Source of the DNA: Lytechinus variegatus
Lineage: Eukaryota; Echinodermata; Echinoidea; Temnopleuroida; Toxopneustidae
DNA: 64,000 nt
Direction: 5' to 3'
Assembly: GCF_018143015.1 (NCBI RefSeq)
Contig: NC_054755.1
Span: 8,611,124-8,675,123, forward strand
The translations under genes and the position numbers were made by a program. A model generated the notes under the pieces. It worked only from the letters and a program-made list of their open reading frames with translations. It had not been told where the DNA came from and ran no database searches. Shown piece by piece: positions 10,936 through 25,900 of the stretch (positions are counted from its first letter, which is position 1; each line of letters begins with the position of its first letter).

Positions 10936-13900
10936 GTAAGATGCATATTATGATTCTGTGCCATATATAAAGTTTGCTAATTTCTCAATTATTTGCTATT
11001 TCTAAAAATGTTTTTATTTTACTCTAACAGCATTAATGTGTTACAGTACCTTTTTTTTATTTTTTTGCTTTTATTTTCAATTTTGGGGATTCACTTTCAT
11101 TTTTTTTTTTTATTTCCATACGGCCTCACTATTTTTGTGTTTACATTTTCATTTATCATTTTAGAAAGCAAGGAAAATCTGCGACATTCAATTGTCTCTC
11201 ATTCACCTCTAGTTCATTGTGGTGTCCCTAAAGGCTCAATTCTAGGTCCTCTGTTATTTCTTTTTTTTTTCTCACGAAAATCTCACTTCCTTAAAAAATA
11301 CATGTATGTATGAAATACATTTGGTATCATAGTGTTTTAAAAGCTGCCAAACTATCCGTTAACACCAATTGAAAACAAGCAATTACAAACATTCTCACAT
11401 GTATCTAGATCTGATACTCCAATTCACTACAGATTACAATTGGCACGGAAAACTCACTTTAGATTTTTACGTGTTATCATAGATCTGCACTGCATCACAA
11501 TGTGTCTTTCGAAAAATATTAGAATAAATTTCCAAATTAAAATTTATTCTACGTCATAAAGCTTTTTCTATATAATATAGAAATTTTCTTTGTATATATT
11601 TTATATATAAACAATTTCATGTTATATATTGTATTATTTTGATAGCAGAATTAAGAACTAACAAACAAACCAACACATTCATAATTTTTGCAAAATTTTC
11701 ATTACTCATGCAGGCTTTAAACAAAGGAAAATAATAGATTAAAAAATACTAATAACAATATGATTTTATTTCTAAAGTTGAAGGAAAATAAGAAGCGAAT
11801 TTGAAGTAAATCTGAAAGAGTAACAAAACAGGAAGGGAAAGTAAGCAGACAACATGGGCGAGACCTCGCTGAGGTTCTGGGTGACGAAATACCCTACGAA
11901 AAAAATCCATGAAACCCTGGCATGAACATGTTTTTTTAAGTTTACCCTTGTTTGAACATCATGTTCGTGATGAAACCACGAGGGAATATTCCCGAGAATA
12001 ACCCGAGCATGAAAATATTTCCAAAAAGTCCATTACCCTCTGTTCATTCTCCCCCCCCCTTTTTTTGCACCATGGAATGACGTTGTGTACAAATCTCTGT
12101 CGTAGAGGGCATACAGTATGATTTTAGAGTCGTACAGTAAGTCTAGAGTAGAAATGTTTATAGGTTTCGCATTGACGCATATTGGAAACTGTGGATGAAA
12201 GTTATGAGTGGATGCTGCTTATCCTGACAATAACTTGATTTTAATAAAAGTAGAAAAACAAATTAGAGAAAATAATGGTGGGTTACAGTCCGTAATTCCG
12301 AAGGTTCGTCATTTCGAATGTTCTTCGATCCGAAGGTTCGGAAACACGTAAATGTCCTGTACCTCGATGTCCGTTAATGCGAAAACGAAAAAGGGTTCGT
12401 TAAGCCGAAGATTAATCCGAAGGTTCGTTAATCAGAAAACAGAATAGGGTTCGTTAATTGTTTGTAGTTTGTACATGTATATTGTAGCATTTTGGATAAC
12501 GGAAAATTAACAAATCTGAATTGATTTGTTTTTGTATTTTGCATTTGATTGTCTGTTGTACAGGTAGTATTTTGTCGAACGGAAATGTATATTCAAAATC
12601 TAAAATAAACATTTTCCTTTGTGATTACATGAACTAAACACTATGGCCCGTATTCTGGTAGCAGGTTTAACTTAAACTCAGGTTTAAAGTTGTGGTTTAA
12701 GTATGGTTAGCCAATTGTTACATTTAATCACTAACAGTAGAGATATCATACCTCAGCTCATTTGGCTCTCAAATCATTCACAATTGTCCAGGAAGTATAA
12801 ATAGATGATTGTCTTCACCATCGATGAATCAGGAAAGAGCACAGTAAACATTAGAAACATACAACTTGGTAAAAATTGATACTTTTGGCTTCCTATACTT
12901 AACCACAACTTTAAACCTGAGTTTATTAAGTTAAACCCGACTTCAGAATACGGGCCTATGAAGTTTAATATTGTAACTCTAAAAATGACTGAGCCTAACA
13001 TAATATTTAGAGAGGGTATAAGGTGGTGCTGGGGGTGAGGTCCTTGAGTGAGGTTTGGGGTTGTGTTGGCCGATGCAGTGAAAAATATCAACGAAAACTT
13101 ATATATTATTTATTATCCGTGTCGTGTTTGCATGTTTGTTTGTCTTTATTGCCATAAATAAACATACATGCAGGGGCGGATCCAGCTCCCGCCAATAAGG
13201 TGGACCCGATATTTTTTTCACCCATATTCTCCCCGATGGCCGCTCAAAGTTGATTTTTGTTTGTTTCTTTGAAGGGGTTGTCGCAGTGGCGTAATGAGCC
13301 AAACAGTTAGAGGGGGGTTCGATACGGCATATCGCATAAAATTAATAAGAAGTTGCAAGCGAGCAAAGCGAGCGAGCAATTTTTGTTGTTGACATTTTTA
13401 ATACAAGGACGTTTTGCAGTTAGCCATTAAGACAATACATATTTCAACTATTAAATGATGTGAGCTCGAAGCGCGAACTGAATTTTTTTTTTTGACATTC
13501 CGACCTAAAAAAATTCACATTTCTAAGCACATTTTGTAATCATTAACGGTATAGGTATAAAACCAAACAATTTATGCGAGCGCGAAGCGCGATCGGAAAA
13601 ATAAATGAGATTTCAGATCTAAAATGGGACACTCCTTTCATGTTTTGTAAATCTTGAAAAAGGATGGGTAATTTGGTATCTTCCTATATTATTTTATTCA
13701 GTCGTCTCCCTCCTCTTATTTTTTTTCTTTCTTTTCCTCCTTTCTTTCCCATTCTTTTCTTTATTTCCTTCCCCTTTTTTCATTTTTGCTCCGCCAATAG
13801 GGGGGGGGGGGCCTCGACGCCCCCCCTGGATCCGCCTATATACATGAACAAACATATGATAAAATTCCTGAAAAATATATATATTGGAAGATAGCCAATT

Positions 13901-16900
13901 TTAGTGATATTAACAAAATATCACTGTTCTTCCTCGGGGTCCTAATTAAAGAAAACAACTTAAAACGATACATGAAAAGCATAAACAATGATTAGCTCAC
14001 TATTAAGATGACTAAATATAATCGTATAAAATTTCGTTATTTAACATTTTATTATTTCGTTATTTTTTGTATTTGTGTGTCTGTGTCTGCTTCTGTTTAT
14101 GGTGACTCCCGTAGGAACTCGGCAGTACAGCGTTTTGCTGGTACGCGCCAAACTAGTAAACAATTACCTAAGAAACTATTACGTCTCGGTTAATCAGTCA
14201 CAGTGGCTGACCTTGAAATAGCTATAATTGCCTGTCATCATAACAAGCCATCTTATTGCCAGTTTTCTTGACGATTTCCATTCCATATGAATAAGTAGAA
14301 GACCATTCCGAATAATTCATGGTTTATTTTTCCGCGTTTGACATCCTTTTCATATCAAAAATCTGTCAAAATTTGTTTCTTACTTGTGTATTCATTAGGT
14401 ACATTTTCTTGACGATATACGACCCTCGCCCTAAAAAAAAAAACAGTGGTCACTGTGTATGTTTGTGTGTGGGGGGGGGCGGGGGTATGAAACTTATCAG
14501 ATTAAATTTCAGTCAAATCGGCACGTAGGCTCATGCAGAATAGAATAAAAAGAAGCTTTCTTATCAATATCTGAATGCATAATCGTAATCATAACTTTAT
14601 CTTATATCTGTCAAATTTGTCTGGCCTTTATCCCGCTTTGGGGGGCATTTTTCGGATACATTAGAAAAAAAACAGGTGTGTGTGAATATATATTATCATC
14701 AACATCCGATATGAATACAGTGGAATGCTGTCTACATCGGGCTTCCGTTTTATGAAGCTTGTTGTATCGCGAACTTTCGTTGACCTTGAAATAATGGCAG
14801 CTTGCAATAATTACGATTGCATTTTGATTGGATAAAAAGAACTTCGTCGTGAAATTATGCGGTTTAAAAAATTATTGTAACAGGTAGTGGTAAACAGGAC
14901 CCACGATCTTGTGAGGTTCAGTCTTACTAAAAATACATATACAGGCAGGTGAAAATAAACTGTGAACATTTCTTTGTGAATGTGAGTTGAGAGCAATACA
15001 TCTGAAACACACAAACCATGGATCGCAATATTAAGATTAATACTTGAAAGAACGAAGAAAGAAGAAAAAAGAAAGAAAGACAGAAATAAATAAATAAATA
15101 TATGAATAGATAGATAGATCAAATATAAATAAATATAAAGAAAGAAAGAAAGAAAAAAAGAAAGAGAGAGAGAGAAAGAAAGAAAGAGGACGATTAAGAA
15201 GAGGAAGAGAGAAAGAAAAATGTAGAAAACAACATCAACAAAAGAGGAAGAAATAAAAGATTAAGGAGAATAAAGAAAAAGAAGAAGAAAAAAAAGAAGA
15301 AGGAGAAGAAAAAGAAGAAGAAGAAGAGGAGGACGACGACGAGGGGTGTTGGTGTCGAAGTTGGAAGAAAGTGTGATTTTATAAGTCAATGTGACCATGC
15401 GAAATTGGTAGATATATCAATTTGGACGTCTAGTGAAATACAAAATTCAATTTGATTTACTTCTTACCTCGTTTTGATTTTTCAAATCAGGTTGGGAAAC
15501 CTAAGATCGTGGAAGCGCAGAAGTTACGACCCCTATCAAGTATCTCCAATGATATTACAGACAGCAGCACGGAGCAGACGACGTCCTCACTCGATCACAC
15601 ACTCTCTGATATCGATCGCAGGATCGATAGTCTGGATTCACAGATTCAGAATTTAAATGTGTGAGTATACATAATCCTAGAATTAAAATGGATCGGGTGA
15701 ATCAAAGGGGGAGATTATAAAAACAAAACAAATATATTTTTTTCCATTTCAATAATATTACTAAGATCGTTGAAATACGGATATATGTGACATATATACC
15801 CCAAACCCTTACACATAAAAACAATGTATGAAATTATAATTGCAATGACCATAAATATATTTGCAGATTAGAAAAACAGATAATTTGATAATGGCATATT
15901 CGAAATGACGATAAACTAATGAAAAAAAATAACGTGGCCTTACGCAGCGGTAACACTCGGTATCCTTTGAATACAATGTTAAAGGACAAGTCCATCCATT
16001 TGATTTGAATAAAAAGAGAAAAATAAGCATAACACTGAAAGTTTCATCAAAATCGGATGTAAAATAAAAAGTTATGGCATTTTAAAGTTTCGCTTATTTT
16101 TCACAAAACAGTGATATGCACAACTCAGTGGCATGCAAATGAGTCATTCGATGATGTCCATCACTCACTATGTCTTTTGTTTTTTATTGTTTGAATTATA
16201 CAATATTTATATTACAAATTTGACAATACGGACCAACTTGACTGAACCATGTAATATTAAACAATGCTAATTCCACGTGTTCAGGGAGGAATTAATCGTT
16301 GTTTCACTTGACATTGAGGAGAAAATTAGAATATTTCATATAATAAAATACAAAAGAAATAGTGAGTGGATGACGTCATCAGTCTCCTCAATTGCATACC
16401 GACCAGGATGTGCATATATAACTGCTTTGTGAAATTAAGAGACACTTTAAAATGTCATAACTTACTTATTTTACATCCGATTTTGATGGAATTTTCAGTG
16501 TTATGCTTGTTGGATTTTTCTCTTTTTATTCAAATCAAATTTCTATTGGGGTGGACTTGTCCTTTAACACAACCTCTCTATGAGAAGTGAATGCATAAGG
16601 GAAAGAAACACTACAAAAGTTTAAAAACTATGAAGAACCACATTCGTATGGTTTGAAGGGTTTTATAAAAATCAACATAATCCAGTAATTCCTGTCGAAG
16701 ACTGATCTTCAAGATACGATATTTGTTCAGAGAGAGAGAGAAAAAAAAATCGAATTTCGTCGGCGGGAACATAATACTTTTGCCACTCTCCACCCAGGTG
16801 TAGTTGGACTAAACATGAGGACATGGTAGGAATGCATTCTTTGAATCCACGAGAGCCTGATCGGGGCCCGTTTCATAAAGCTGTTCGTAAGTTACGAATG

Positions 16901-19900
16901 ACTTTACGAACGACCGGTGACCCTTTCTTGTGCTATATGATGTATCCCTATGTAGCTGACTTATGTGTAAAAACATGTTCCAGTCGTTCGTAAAGTTGTG
17001 CGTGACTTTACGAACTTCATGAAACAACATCCAGGATAGCCGTAGCAACAGCAATACACCATAAAGATGTTGAATACTATAATAGTATTATCATAATCAT
17101 TATTATGATTCTACCCCCAAAAACCCTGCACGGTAAGATAAATATGATTGTAGTATTCCGTAAATTTTAGGATCCTTTAGCTGATACGGGAAAAAAAGCC
17201 TTGTAAGAAATTATTAGCTGTTGTTATCAATAATTAGTCTTCTATTCCGTTACGGTCGTAATATATTAATAGGATATGGAGTAAAGTTTCAAATTGATAA
17301 CTATATTGCTTATCACACTCTTTAAACATGCACTCTTAACACTCTTAAAAAACACAAACATTATGTTGGTGAATTTATTGGTAAGAATATATACCAGACG
17401 TTTGGTTGATATTTGTAATGGTCAAACATAATTATATTAACCAACAAATTTATTACTTTGACCAATTTTTCAGATTTTAGCTGTGGTGGACGTGACTTTA
17501 TTTTTCTTGCTTAAATGGTGTATAATTCTTACTAAAATGATGATAAAGAAATATAAATTATTTTCAAATGGTATCCAAATTATCAGTTTGATATTCATGA
17601 GAAATTAAAAAAAAATATTACAAGACATGGAACACTCATAATACATATGAAATGATCTGATTTCATCTTTTCATAAATTTCATAACATAACATTGGGAAT
17701 ATTTTGATATACATGTGTAAATGCACAAAATGGAAATGTTTAAGATAATCGTAAAACGAATCTATGCACTTCCCTAAAGTAATGAATGTCGAATATTTTG
17801 TTGATGAAAAGGAAATGTTTATAACAATTTTATTGAGGGAAGCAGCAGTCTGCTGTTGATCATTTTATATTAATGATGGCCACAAAAAAGAGAGGTGATA
17901 GATACAAAATCATCGAAGAATCTTATGTGTATCACTAACAAAAAAAGAACAAAAATATGGAAGGGGTGGTAGAGATGACCGAGGGTCCGTTGCAGAAAGA
18001 GTTGCGTTTAAACGCAAGTCAAAAAACCAATCGCAAGTCCCAAATGCGCACTGTTGATTGGTTGAAAATCAAGTTGCGAATGATTTTTAGAGTCGATTAG
18101 AACTCTTTCTGCAATGGAAGAGGGTGGTATAGAGATGACGAGAACTGATAAGCCATGGTGTAATTTCCTTCAGCAAGAAACTCATCCACATTGTGCTGCA
18201 CTCAACCCAGGTGATATGAATGGATACCCGGTAGGAGGAAATTCCTTGAATGCTTGAGCACCTAGGCAGCTCAGCTAAAGCCGGGGTAATCATAATCGCA
18301 GGACCCGCTGGGAGAAGAGTTTTCGGAACTGAAGTGGCTACCCTGGGTAGATATATCTATATTATCATAGGGAGAATGCTTTAAAAGGGAGAACAGCAAA
18401 TTCTTTCGAACACAATCGTTTACTAAGCCGTCATGACTTGAACATAAAGCTCAACGAAGCGTCAAGCAAAATGATTTTTACAACAAAAAAAAGAGAAGTA
18501 AATAAATAAAAGGTGACAGAGGACACCTAAGCGGCGGTAATGAAATATTGAGGACGTGCCTGAATTGGCGTTTGCAAAGTCAGAAGAGTTCAATTGGTTA
18601 GGGAAGGTCACTTAAATAAGGGCACTGGGGTAGTAGGGGCAAACCATAAATAGTAGGGGGCTTGTTTTTTATTGATCGAAATTAGATGGTATTCATGCAG
18701 TACGTGCTGAGATCGGACAGTAATGTGTGATAAATGAGATAATATTTCTAATTTTAACAAGAAAGCTAAAAGCATGACACCGTGGAGTGCTGTTCATATC
18801 TTGATAGGCAGTCTACCTAATTTCCCATTTGTGTCTCGTCTATCTTGTGTAAGAAGACATTAAGATTTAATTCAGGAAAATATGATACGGTAATCAATAT
18901 TCGTTTACGTGCACATTGCAGCGTATCCGACTGTTTCAAATTTGGAAGTGGTATTTTCATCCAATCCATGAAATATTAAAACAAATCAAATTATACAGGG
19001 GAAAAACACATTTGTGTCCTCTATATCGATTCCTCTTTAATGATTCAATCAGGATTGTGAATTATTGTGATACATTGATTTCGAAAAGTAGCTGAACTAC
19101 ACTAAGCGTAAAGGTAAGCCTATTTTGACAGGTAGTTTTTCATAAAACTTTATGCATGATATCGATGGGCTGTGTTGGTTGATAATTTCGATTCTCATCA
19201 TCTTATTTTTTTTTAAATCAGACATTTTGGTTGGACTTAATTGTTAACGAAATATTGCATTCAAAGGTTATTGTTGTGTGAGACAACATGATTAGGGTAA
19301 TAAGAAAGTAATTTCTAAAGTAATTTCTAATTTCTGTGTTGCAAACAGACTTGAAGTAAGTCTTTACCCTTTAATCACAATAAAATTTATCGGTTTTGGA
19401 GACGGTTTCGTCAGATAACGTCATATTTTAAGAAACAAATTAAATTCCCATTTTCCATGCCCGCCTTGATTTTTCTAAAGCATAGGCGTACGGGCATCAC
19501 AGGAGCCCAGAAACGCAGGAAAATCTGCCCTACCCGCTCCCCGAGTGGTGGATGTGAAATTATTTAATCTTGAACCTTAATCTACTCCCTTTATCAAATC
19601 GATTTTATTTTCTCTTCTTCTAAAGTGCATTGAAGCAAATTTCAGAGAGGACCCCGAGTGTTTCCGATATAGAGTCGGAGAATGCCGAGCTTCGCCGAAT
19701 GCTAAGAAATTTCGAGCGTTTCTTCGGCTCACTTTACGCGGAGAAGCCCGAAGCCTTTGACGCCGACGCGAACGCCGAAATCAGGTTGTCGAAGCTCAAC
19801 GAATACCTTGGCAACAGGGAGGCGGAGCTTGCAGGTTTGCGCCCGGCACCATCGACGGTGATTGACGCAGGTGAAACGTTTGACCCGGAAGTACTTGGTA

Positions 19901-22900
19901 GAGCCCTCCTCCAAATCACAGAAGAAAATTCAAAACTGGCTGAGAAAGTTCAGGTAATTGACATCATTAACAGCAAACAAAACCACTTGCCATTCTTTGA
20001 AATTAAACTTAAAGTGACATGACATAAGGGGCTTTTCCTTCGCAATCCGTCCCTTCAGACTACTTCTTCACTCGTTCTCCTCGTTGTAAACCAAGTGATT
20101 GAGGTCGAGGGAACGACTTAAGTAAATATAGGTACGGGTTAGTCCGGGGGGGGGGTCAAATTTATTGCTTTACACACACGTGGCCAAATTATTTCCAAAA
20201 CCCCCTAAACGAGTTATTCTCTGTGTGCAAAGTAACCCCCTAAACAAGCTATTTGCGGGCTTTACAGTGTATTTCACAATTTGGCCCCTAAACAAGTTGT
20301 CACCAGAATGTGACCCCGGCGAAAAAGCTTGGGGAAAAAACATCCCTAAACACGTTTGGCTAGTATTAAAAAAAAGCTTTGAAAAAACATACCCTAAATA
20401 CGTTTGACCCTGCGATTGACCATTGACCAGTTTTCTGCGATTGACCAGTCTTTCAAAATACCCCTTAAAGAAGGTGTATTTTCTACCCTTAACGAATACA
20501 CGCGCGGCCTGCGTCCAAAACTGAAAAAAACTCACCCCTTCAAACGCGTTTTTTTTGGTCACGTGTGTGTACAGTAATATTTTGACCCCCCCCCCGGGCG
20601 AGTATAAGTAAGTCAAGGAAAGGAGTTAGTGAGTCGCGGTAACAAGTTAGCGAGTCTACATGGTCTAAGGAACAAGTTTGTTAGTCTAGGAAACAAGATA
20701 CTATAGTAGTGAATTTTATAGAGAACAAGTTAGTAAGTCGAGGAACGAGTTAGTGAGTGGAGGAAACGATCGAGTTTAGTGAGTCGAGAGAACGAGTAAG
20801 TAAATCGCGGGGACTAGTAAGTCGAAGTAAAAAGTTGGTAAGACGAGGGAACGAGTGATTCGAAACGAAATGGTGAGTCTCGGAAACAGGTTAGTAGCCA
20901 TAAGAAAACGAGTTAGTGAGTCGGGAGAACGAGTTGTAATTTGATGGAACGAGTAATAATGAGTCATGGAAACGACGTAGTTATTCAAAGGAATTAGTAA
21001 GTCGATATAATAATTTAGAAAGTCAAAAGAATCAGTTCTTGCGTCGAAGGAACGAGTTATAAGTCAAATGAACAGGTAAGTCTATATAATGAGTCTTTAA
21101 ATCCAAATGTCAGGGGAATGGGTTAGTGGGTCGAGGGAATGAGTTGGTAAGTCGAAGGAAATAAGTGATTCGAGGGAATGAGTAAGTGATTCGAAGAAAC
21201 TAGTGAGTAAGTCGAGATAATAAGTTAGCAAGTCAAGAGAATGAGTTACAGGTCGAGCGAAATAAGTCGAAGGAACAGGTATTAAGTCGAGGTAATGATT
21301 TAGTAAGTCTAGAAAACGATTAAGTGTGCCGAAGGAACAAGTTAATGAGTCGTGGGAATTAGTAAATAAGTAGAGAGAACGAGTTGGAGAGTAAAGGGAA
21401 CAATACGTAAGTCGAGGGAACAAGTTAGTGGGTCGATGGAACGAGTAAGTAAGACGAGGTAACAAGTTGGTAAATCGCGGGAACGATTCATATGTCGGGG
21501 GAATGGGTTAGTAAGTCGAGGGAACGAGAGGGTGATTCGATGGAACTAGTTAGTAATTCGAGGAACATGGTATTAAGAAGGAAACGAATCGAGGTAACAA
21601 GTTGGTATTTCGCGGAAACGAGTTAATTAGTCAAAGGAGCTCGTACGAAAGTAGAAAGAACGAGTTTGTAAGTCATGGGCACGATTCAGTCAGTCGGCAA
21701 GCCCCTGTGTTAATGAGCAAATCGGCAAGATTTATCCAAGTCCTCTCGGGGCTGAATTCATGTCCCTGCAAAATCTCGTGAATTGTGAGACTTTTTTCTC
21801 AAAGAATTTAACCACTTTTTCCTGGAGTAAAATTGATTATTTTTGTACCATTGGGAAGAGTAAATGTTACTCTTTCATATTGGTAATTTCTTTTGAATAA
21901 AATATTTTGATAAATAAGTGAATTTTTTACCAGAAAAGATGCATCAAACAGAATTTTCTTCCTCTGTTTTCACTTGCAAATTGTGCAACATTTTGTGTTT
22001 TAGGCACCAACATTATTTATATCATCAGAAAGCTCAAACTCTATACTTTCTTACAATGTCACTCTTGGTATGTGGCATCTTTTAGATGGGTCAGCAGCCA
22101 GCTTTTCCATCAAGATGCAAGACGAGATTTCTAAAATTTCTGAGTAACATAAAATCCAGAGTTCTGATTGGCTGAATAATGTTTTCACAACAACAGGCGC
22201 GGGTTATTTGAAGAGATTACCACATGGTGAGTGTGACCTTGCAGAGGCCCAGTGTGGGGAACATTGGAATTTGCGTGGGTGTGTGGTCTCTGTGACCAAT
22301 CAGAGTGCAGTATTCTTGTTTTTGAGCTGCTAAATGTACTTGGCCTATGAAAAGCTGGCTGCTGACCCATCTAAGATACATCTTCTTATACAAATTATAT
22401 CATATTAAAGCGTAGATCTTCAGCTTTATTATGATCTAAAAATCATTTGTGCTCAAACAGAAATCAAGTGTGAAAACAACAACATTTGTTGCATGAAAAA
22501 AATCATTTTGTTTCATGTTTTATATCAAAGGTTTTCCCTATATTACAACATTTTTTTAAAAATTCCAAACACATGACCTGAAAGAATGATTCTTCTTCTT
22601 TACAAAGATACCAAAAACATGAAATTTGATTAATATTTAGAGCAGCAATGGCAGAATAAAAAGAGGTGTTTTGGTTCGCACCAAGCTCATTAATAATGCA
22701 AAAACCCTATAGTCATGAATATCACTTGGATAAAAGAAGCTACTTTTTCAGGGCTTGCCGACTGACTGGATTTACGAGAACATGTCATGTCACTTTCTGG
22801 GTTCCTTGGTACTTCGGACATCGTATCGTTATAACATTCCGATGTTGCTAACAAAAACGTAGTGATAGTTTATTGACTGATTCTTAATTGAAATTTGAAC

Positions 22901-25900
22901 TTGACCATTAATAAGATCAAGCACGGTCTATAAACTTGGTAGGTGTGTTATGAACCCTGAGTATGTTTGTATTTTGAATTTAGTTAATGTCACTGTTCAA
23001 GCATGAAAAATGGTGCTACAGTAAATCAAATGTTAAATAAATGAATAGATACATAATGAATAAATAACATAAATAGATGAAATAAAACAAAAGAAAAAAA
23101 ATCGATGATTAGTTTGGAACCAAATTCTTGTGTTATTTTATTTTTTCAATCTATCTCAAGATGAACCCAAACTCTGAAAAATGAATGATTTTCGGTTAAA
23201 GAATCCCTTAATACAAACGGTTGATTACATTAAGAATAATGTAAATATTTTTATAGGTTCTTGAATGAGACTGATATTATATTTAATTTTTTCTTGAATA
23301 AGACACATTAGTTTGAATATTTTGATAACATGAATAAGATGAACAATTCGCGTTATTGCAGATACTTCAATCTAAAGTGGATATTACTATTCCACGGAAG
23401 GCGACTGGTCGTGATGACGTCATCAGACAGAAGAGGAGACGCAGGAGCCCACGTGATCTTCCTACACAGTCCGTAAACAATAGTACCACAATAACCAACG
23501 AGGTAAGTTGGTGTGTGGGTGTGTGTGTGTGTGTGTGTGAGGCTGAGAGTGGACGTGTATGTGTTAATGACTTTTTACAGCTATGCATCACTGGTATGAT
23601 TATTCACGTCTGGTGCCGACCTTTAACGTCACCGTCCAAAAGATGTGACTATTACTCGAACCTCGAAACAATTTTTTTTCTCGGGGGGATGAGCTCCAAG
23701 AGTTAAGGAAATTTGTGATATTGGTCATTTCATTACAAGGGAAAAATGATATATTGTGGGACGTACAGGGAGGGGAGTCTATCTATCAATATAATTGATG
23801 CCACTAATACCACGTCCAATTAATGCGATGATTTGTTTTTTTTTTGCTTTCAGTTTTGTTAGCGAGCGAGCTGTAGCGACCGAACCAAGAAATTAATCCA
23901 AACTGTTCAAAAATGGTGTTTTAGAACGATTTACCCACACGTATAGAACTGAGAGACATGTGATCTCGTTTCACAATAAGGAGACAACTTGAGTGGAGTT
24001 GTCTCTGTCTCCGGAACGAGTGAGAAAATTCCCCAGTTTCATGAGCAACACTTGACAATATTATTTTGTGGAAGCGCCGTGGTGTAGCGGTTCTGACTCT
24101 CGCCTTGTAATCGGAGGGTCGTGTGTTCGAATCCCACCATGACCTACCGTCCTTTGGCAAGGCGTTAATCCATACTTTGCCACTCTCGACCCAGGTGCTA
24201 AATGCTGGGTACCCGATAGGATGCGAAAGCCTATATGCCTAGCAATTGAGTCTTAGAACTCTTGCTGGAATGCTTCCCAGGGAGTGGAGAAAGTGCATAC
24301 ATTATATGCGGGCATGCACCGATGACCGGGGTAATAATATATCTGTAAAGCGCTTCGAGACGTCGTTCCGATGTGTTAATCGCTATATAAGTGCGGAATA
24401 TTATACATTTTGAGAACTCTCAACTGTGAATCTTTGTCTCACTTGAGCGATTTTTTTTGGGGGGAGGGTCACAACTTCACCTGTTGAACTGCCCCTGACG
24501 AAAAGACATTAAAAATAGGGGTATTTAGCATTTAAAGTGGGACTGAAATCCACGGATCCCGGTGAATCCAATTCCATCTGTGATTTATGGTAGTCGAGAA
24601 ATACAAAGCCAGCCCGAGCCTGGCATGACACTTGCACGATTTTGAGTCACGCATTGGCAAACTTAAGTCGTGCCAGTGCGCAAACTAGTCGTGAGCTGAC
24701 GTGAAGTGTGCGTAAACACGTCGTGACATGTCGTGGCTGCGTGCCATGTCGGGACGAGAATTTTGAAATGTTCAAAATTTTGGTCACGACAAAATTTAGC
24801 CACCGGGTCGTGAACTATGCGCAAACTGTTCGTGAACTCGTCGGGACGATGCGGGATCGAGGATGCGTGCCAGTGCGTGGCAGTGCGCGCCATGCCACGA
24901 CTGTCACGAATGGATTACGAACAGCTCACGTCGTGTTCACGAATAGTTCAGCACGACACCGTCCGAATTGCGCAAACTCGTCGCCGGTGCCAATGGGGGA
25001 AGTGCGTAAACTATGCGCAAACTATGCGTGAACTCGTCGTGCCAGTTCGTGTCAATGTGGACACTGACGGGCACGCATTCGTGAACTCATCGTGAACTTG
25101 TCGTGAACTTGTCGTGAACTATGCGTGAACAAGTCGTAAAACAGTGCAGGAGCCTCCCAGTTCGTGCCCCCAAAATGGCACGACTTGCCACGACACAATC
25201 GTGGCCAAAAGTCGTGCAAGTGTCAGCCTGGCTTGACACTTGCACGGTTTTGTGTCACGCATTGGCACGACTCAAGTTGTGCCAGTGCGCAAACTAGTCG
25301 TGAACTGGTGTGAAGTGTGCGTAAACACGTCGTGACACGTCGTGACTGCGTGCCATGTCGGGACGAGAATTTTGAAATGTTCAAAATTTTGGTCACGACA
25401 AAATTTAGCGACCGGGTCATGAACTATGCGCAAACTGTTCGTGAACTCGTCATGAATTCGTCGGGACGATGCGTGCCAGTGTGTGGCAGTGCGCGCCATG
25501 CCACGACTGTCACGAATAGTTCAGCACGACACCGTCCGAATTGCGCAAACTCGTCGTGCCAATGCGGGAAGTGCGTAAACTATGCGTGAACTCGTCGTGC
25601 AAGTTCGTGTCAATGTGGACACTGACGGGCACGCATTCGTGAACTATTCGTGAACTCGTCGTGAACTTGTCGTGAACTATGCGTGATTAAGTCGCAAACA
25701 GTGCGGGAGCCTCCCAGTTCGTGCCCCCAAAATTCCACGACTTGCCACGACAAAATCGTGGCCAAAAGTCGTGCAATTGTCAGCCTGGCTTTATGCACTT
25801 CCGTAAGACAATCGAAAATATTTTATAGATTTCGGTCTAGAATTCATGTTGATTTTTCAAACAATGTTCTTCATCCATGTTGTCAAAGAGCACGATTAAA

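Noticed and set aside
20170-21465. Several open frames of 80-148 codons
   Set aside because: They follow a MITE and a minisatellite; repeated 'DLLTHSLD'-type peptides reflect DNA repeats.
24081-24140. Candidate tRNA gene
   Set aside because: A and B boxes are present but the acceptor stem does not pair and the SINE body follows directly.
24663-25798. Multiple overlapping frames of 60-107 codons on both strands
   Set aside because: All lie within the CpG-rich hAT-like elements and mirror their internal repeats; no domain and no start context.
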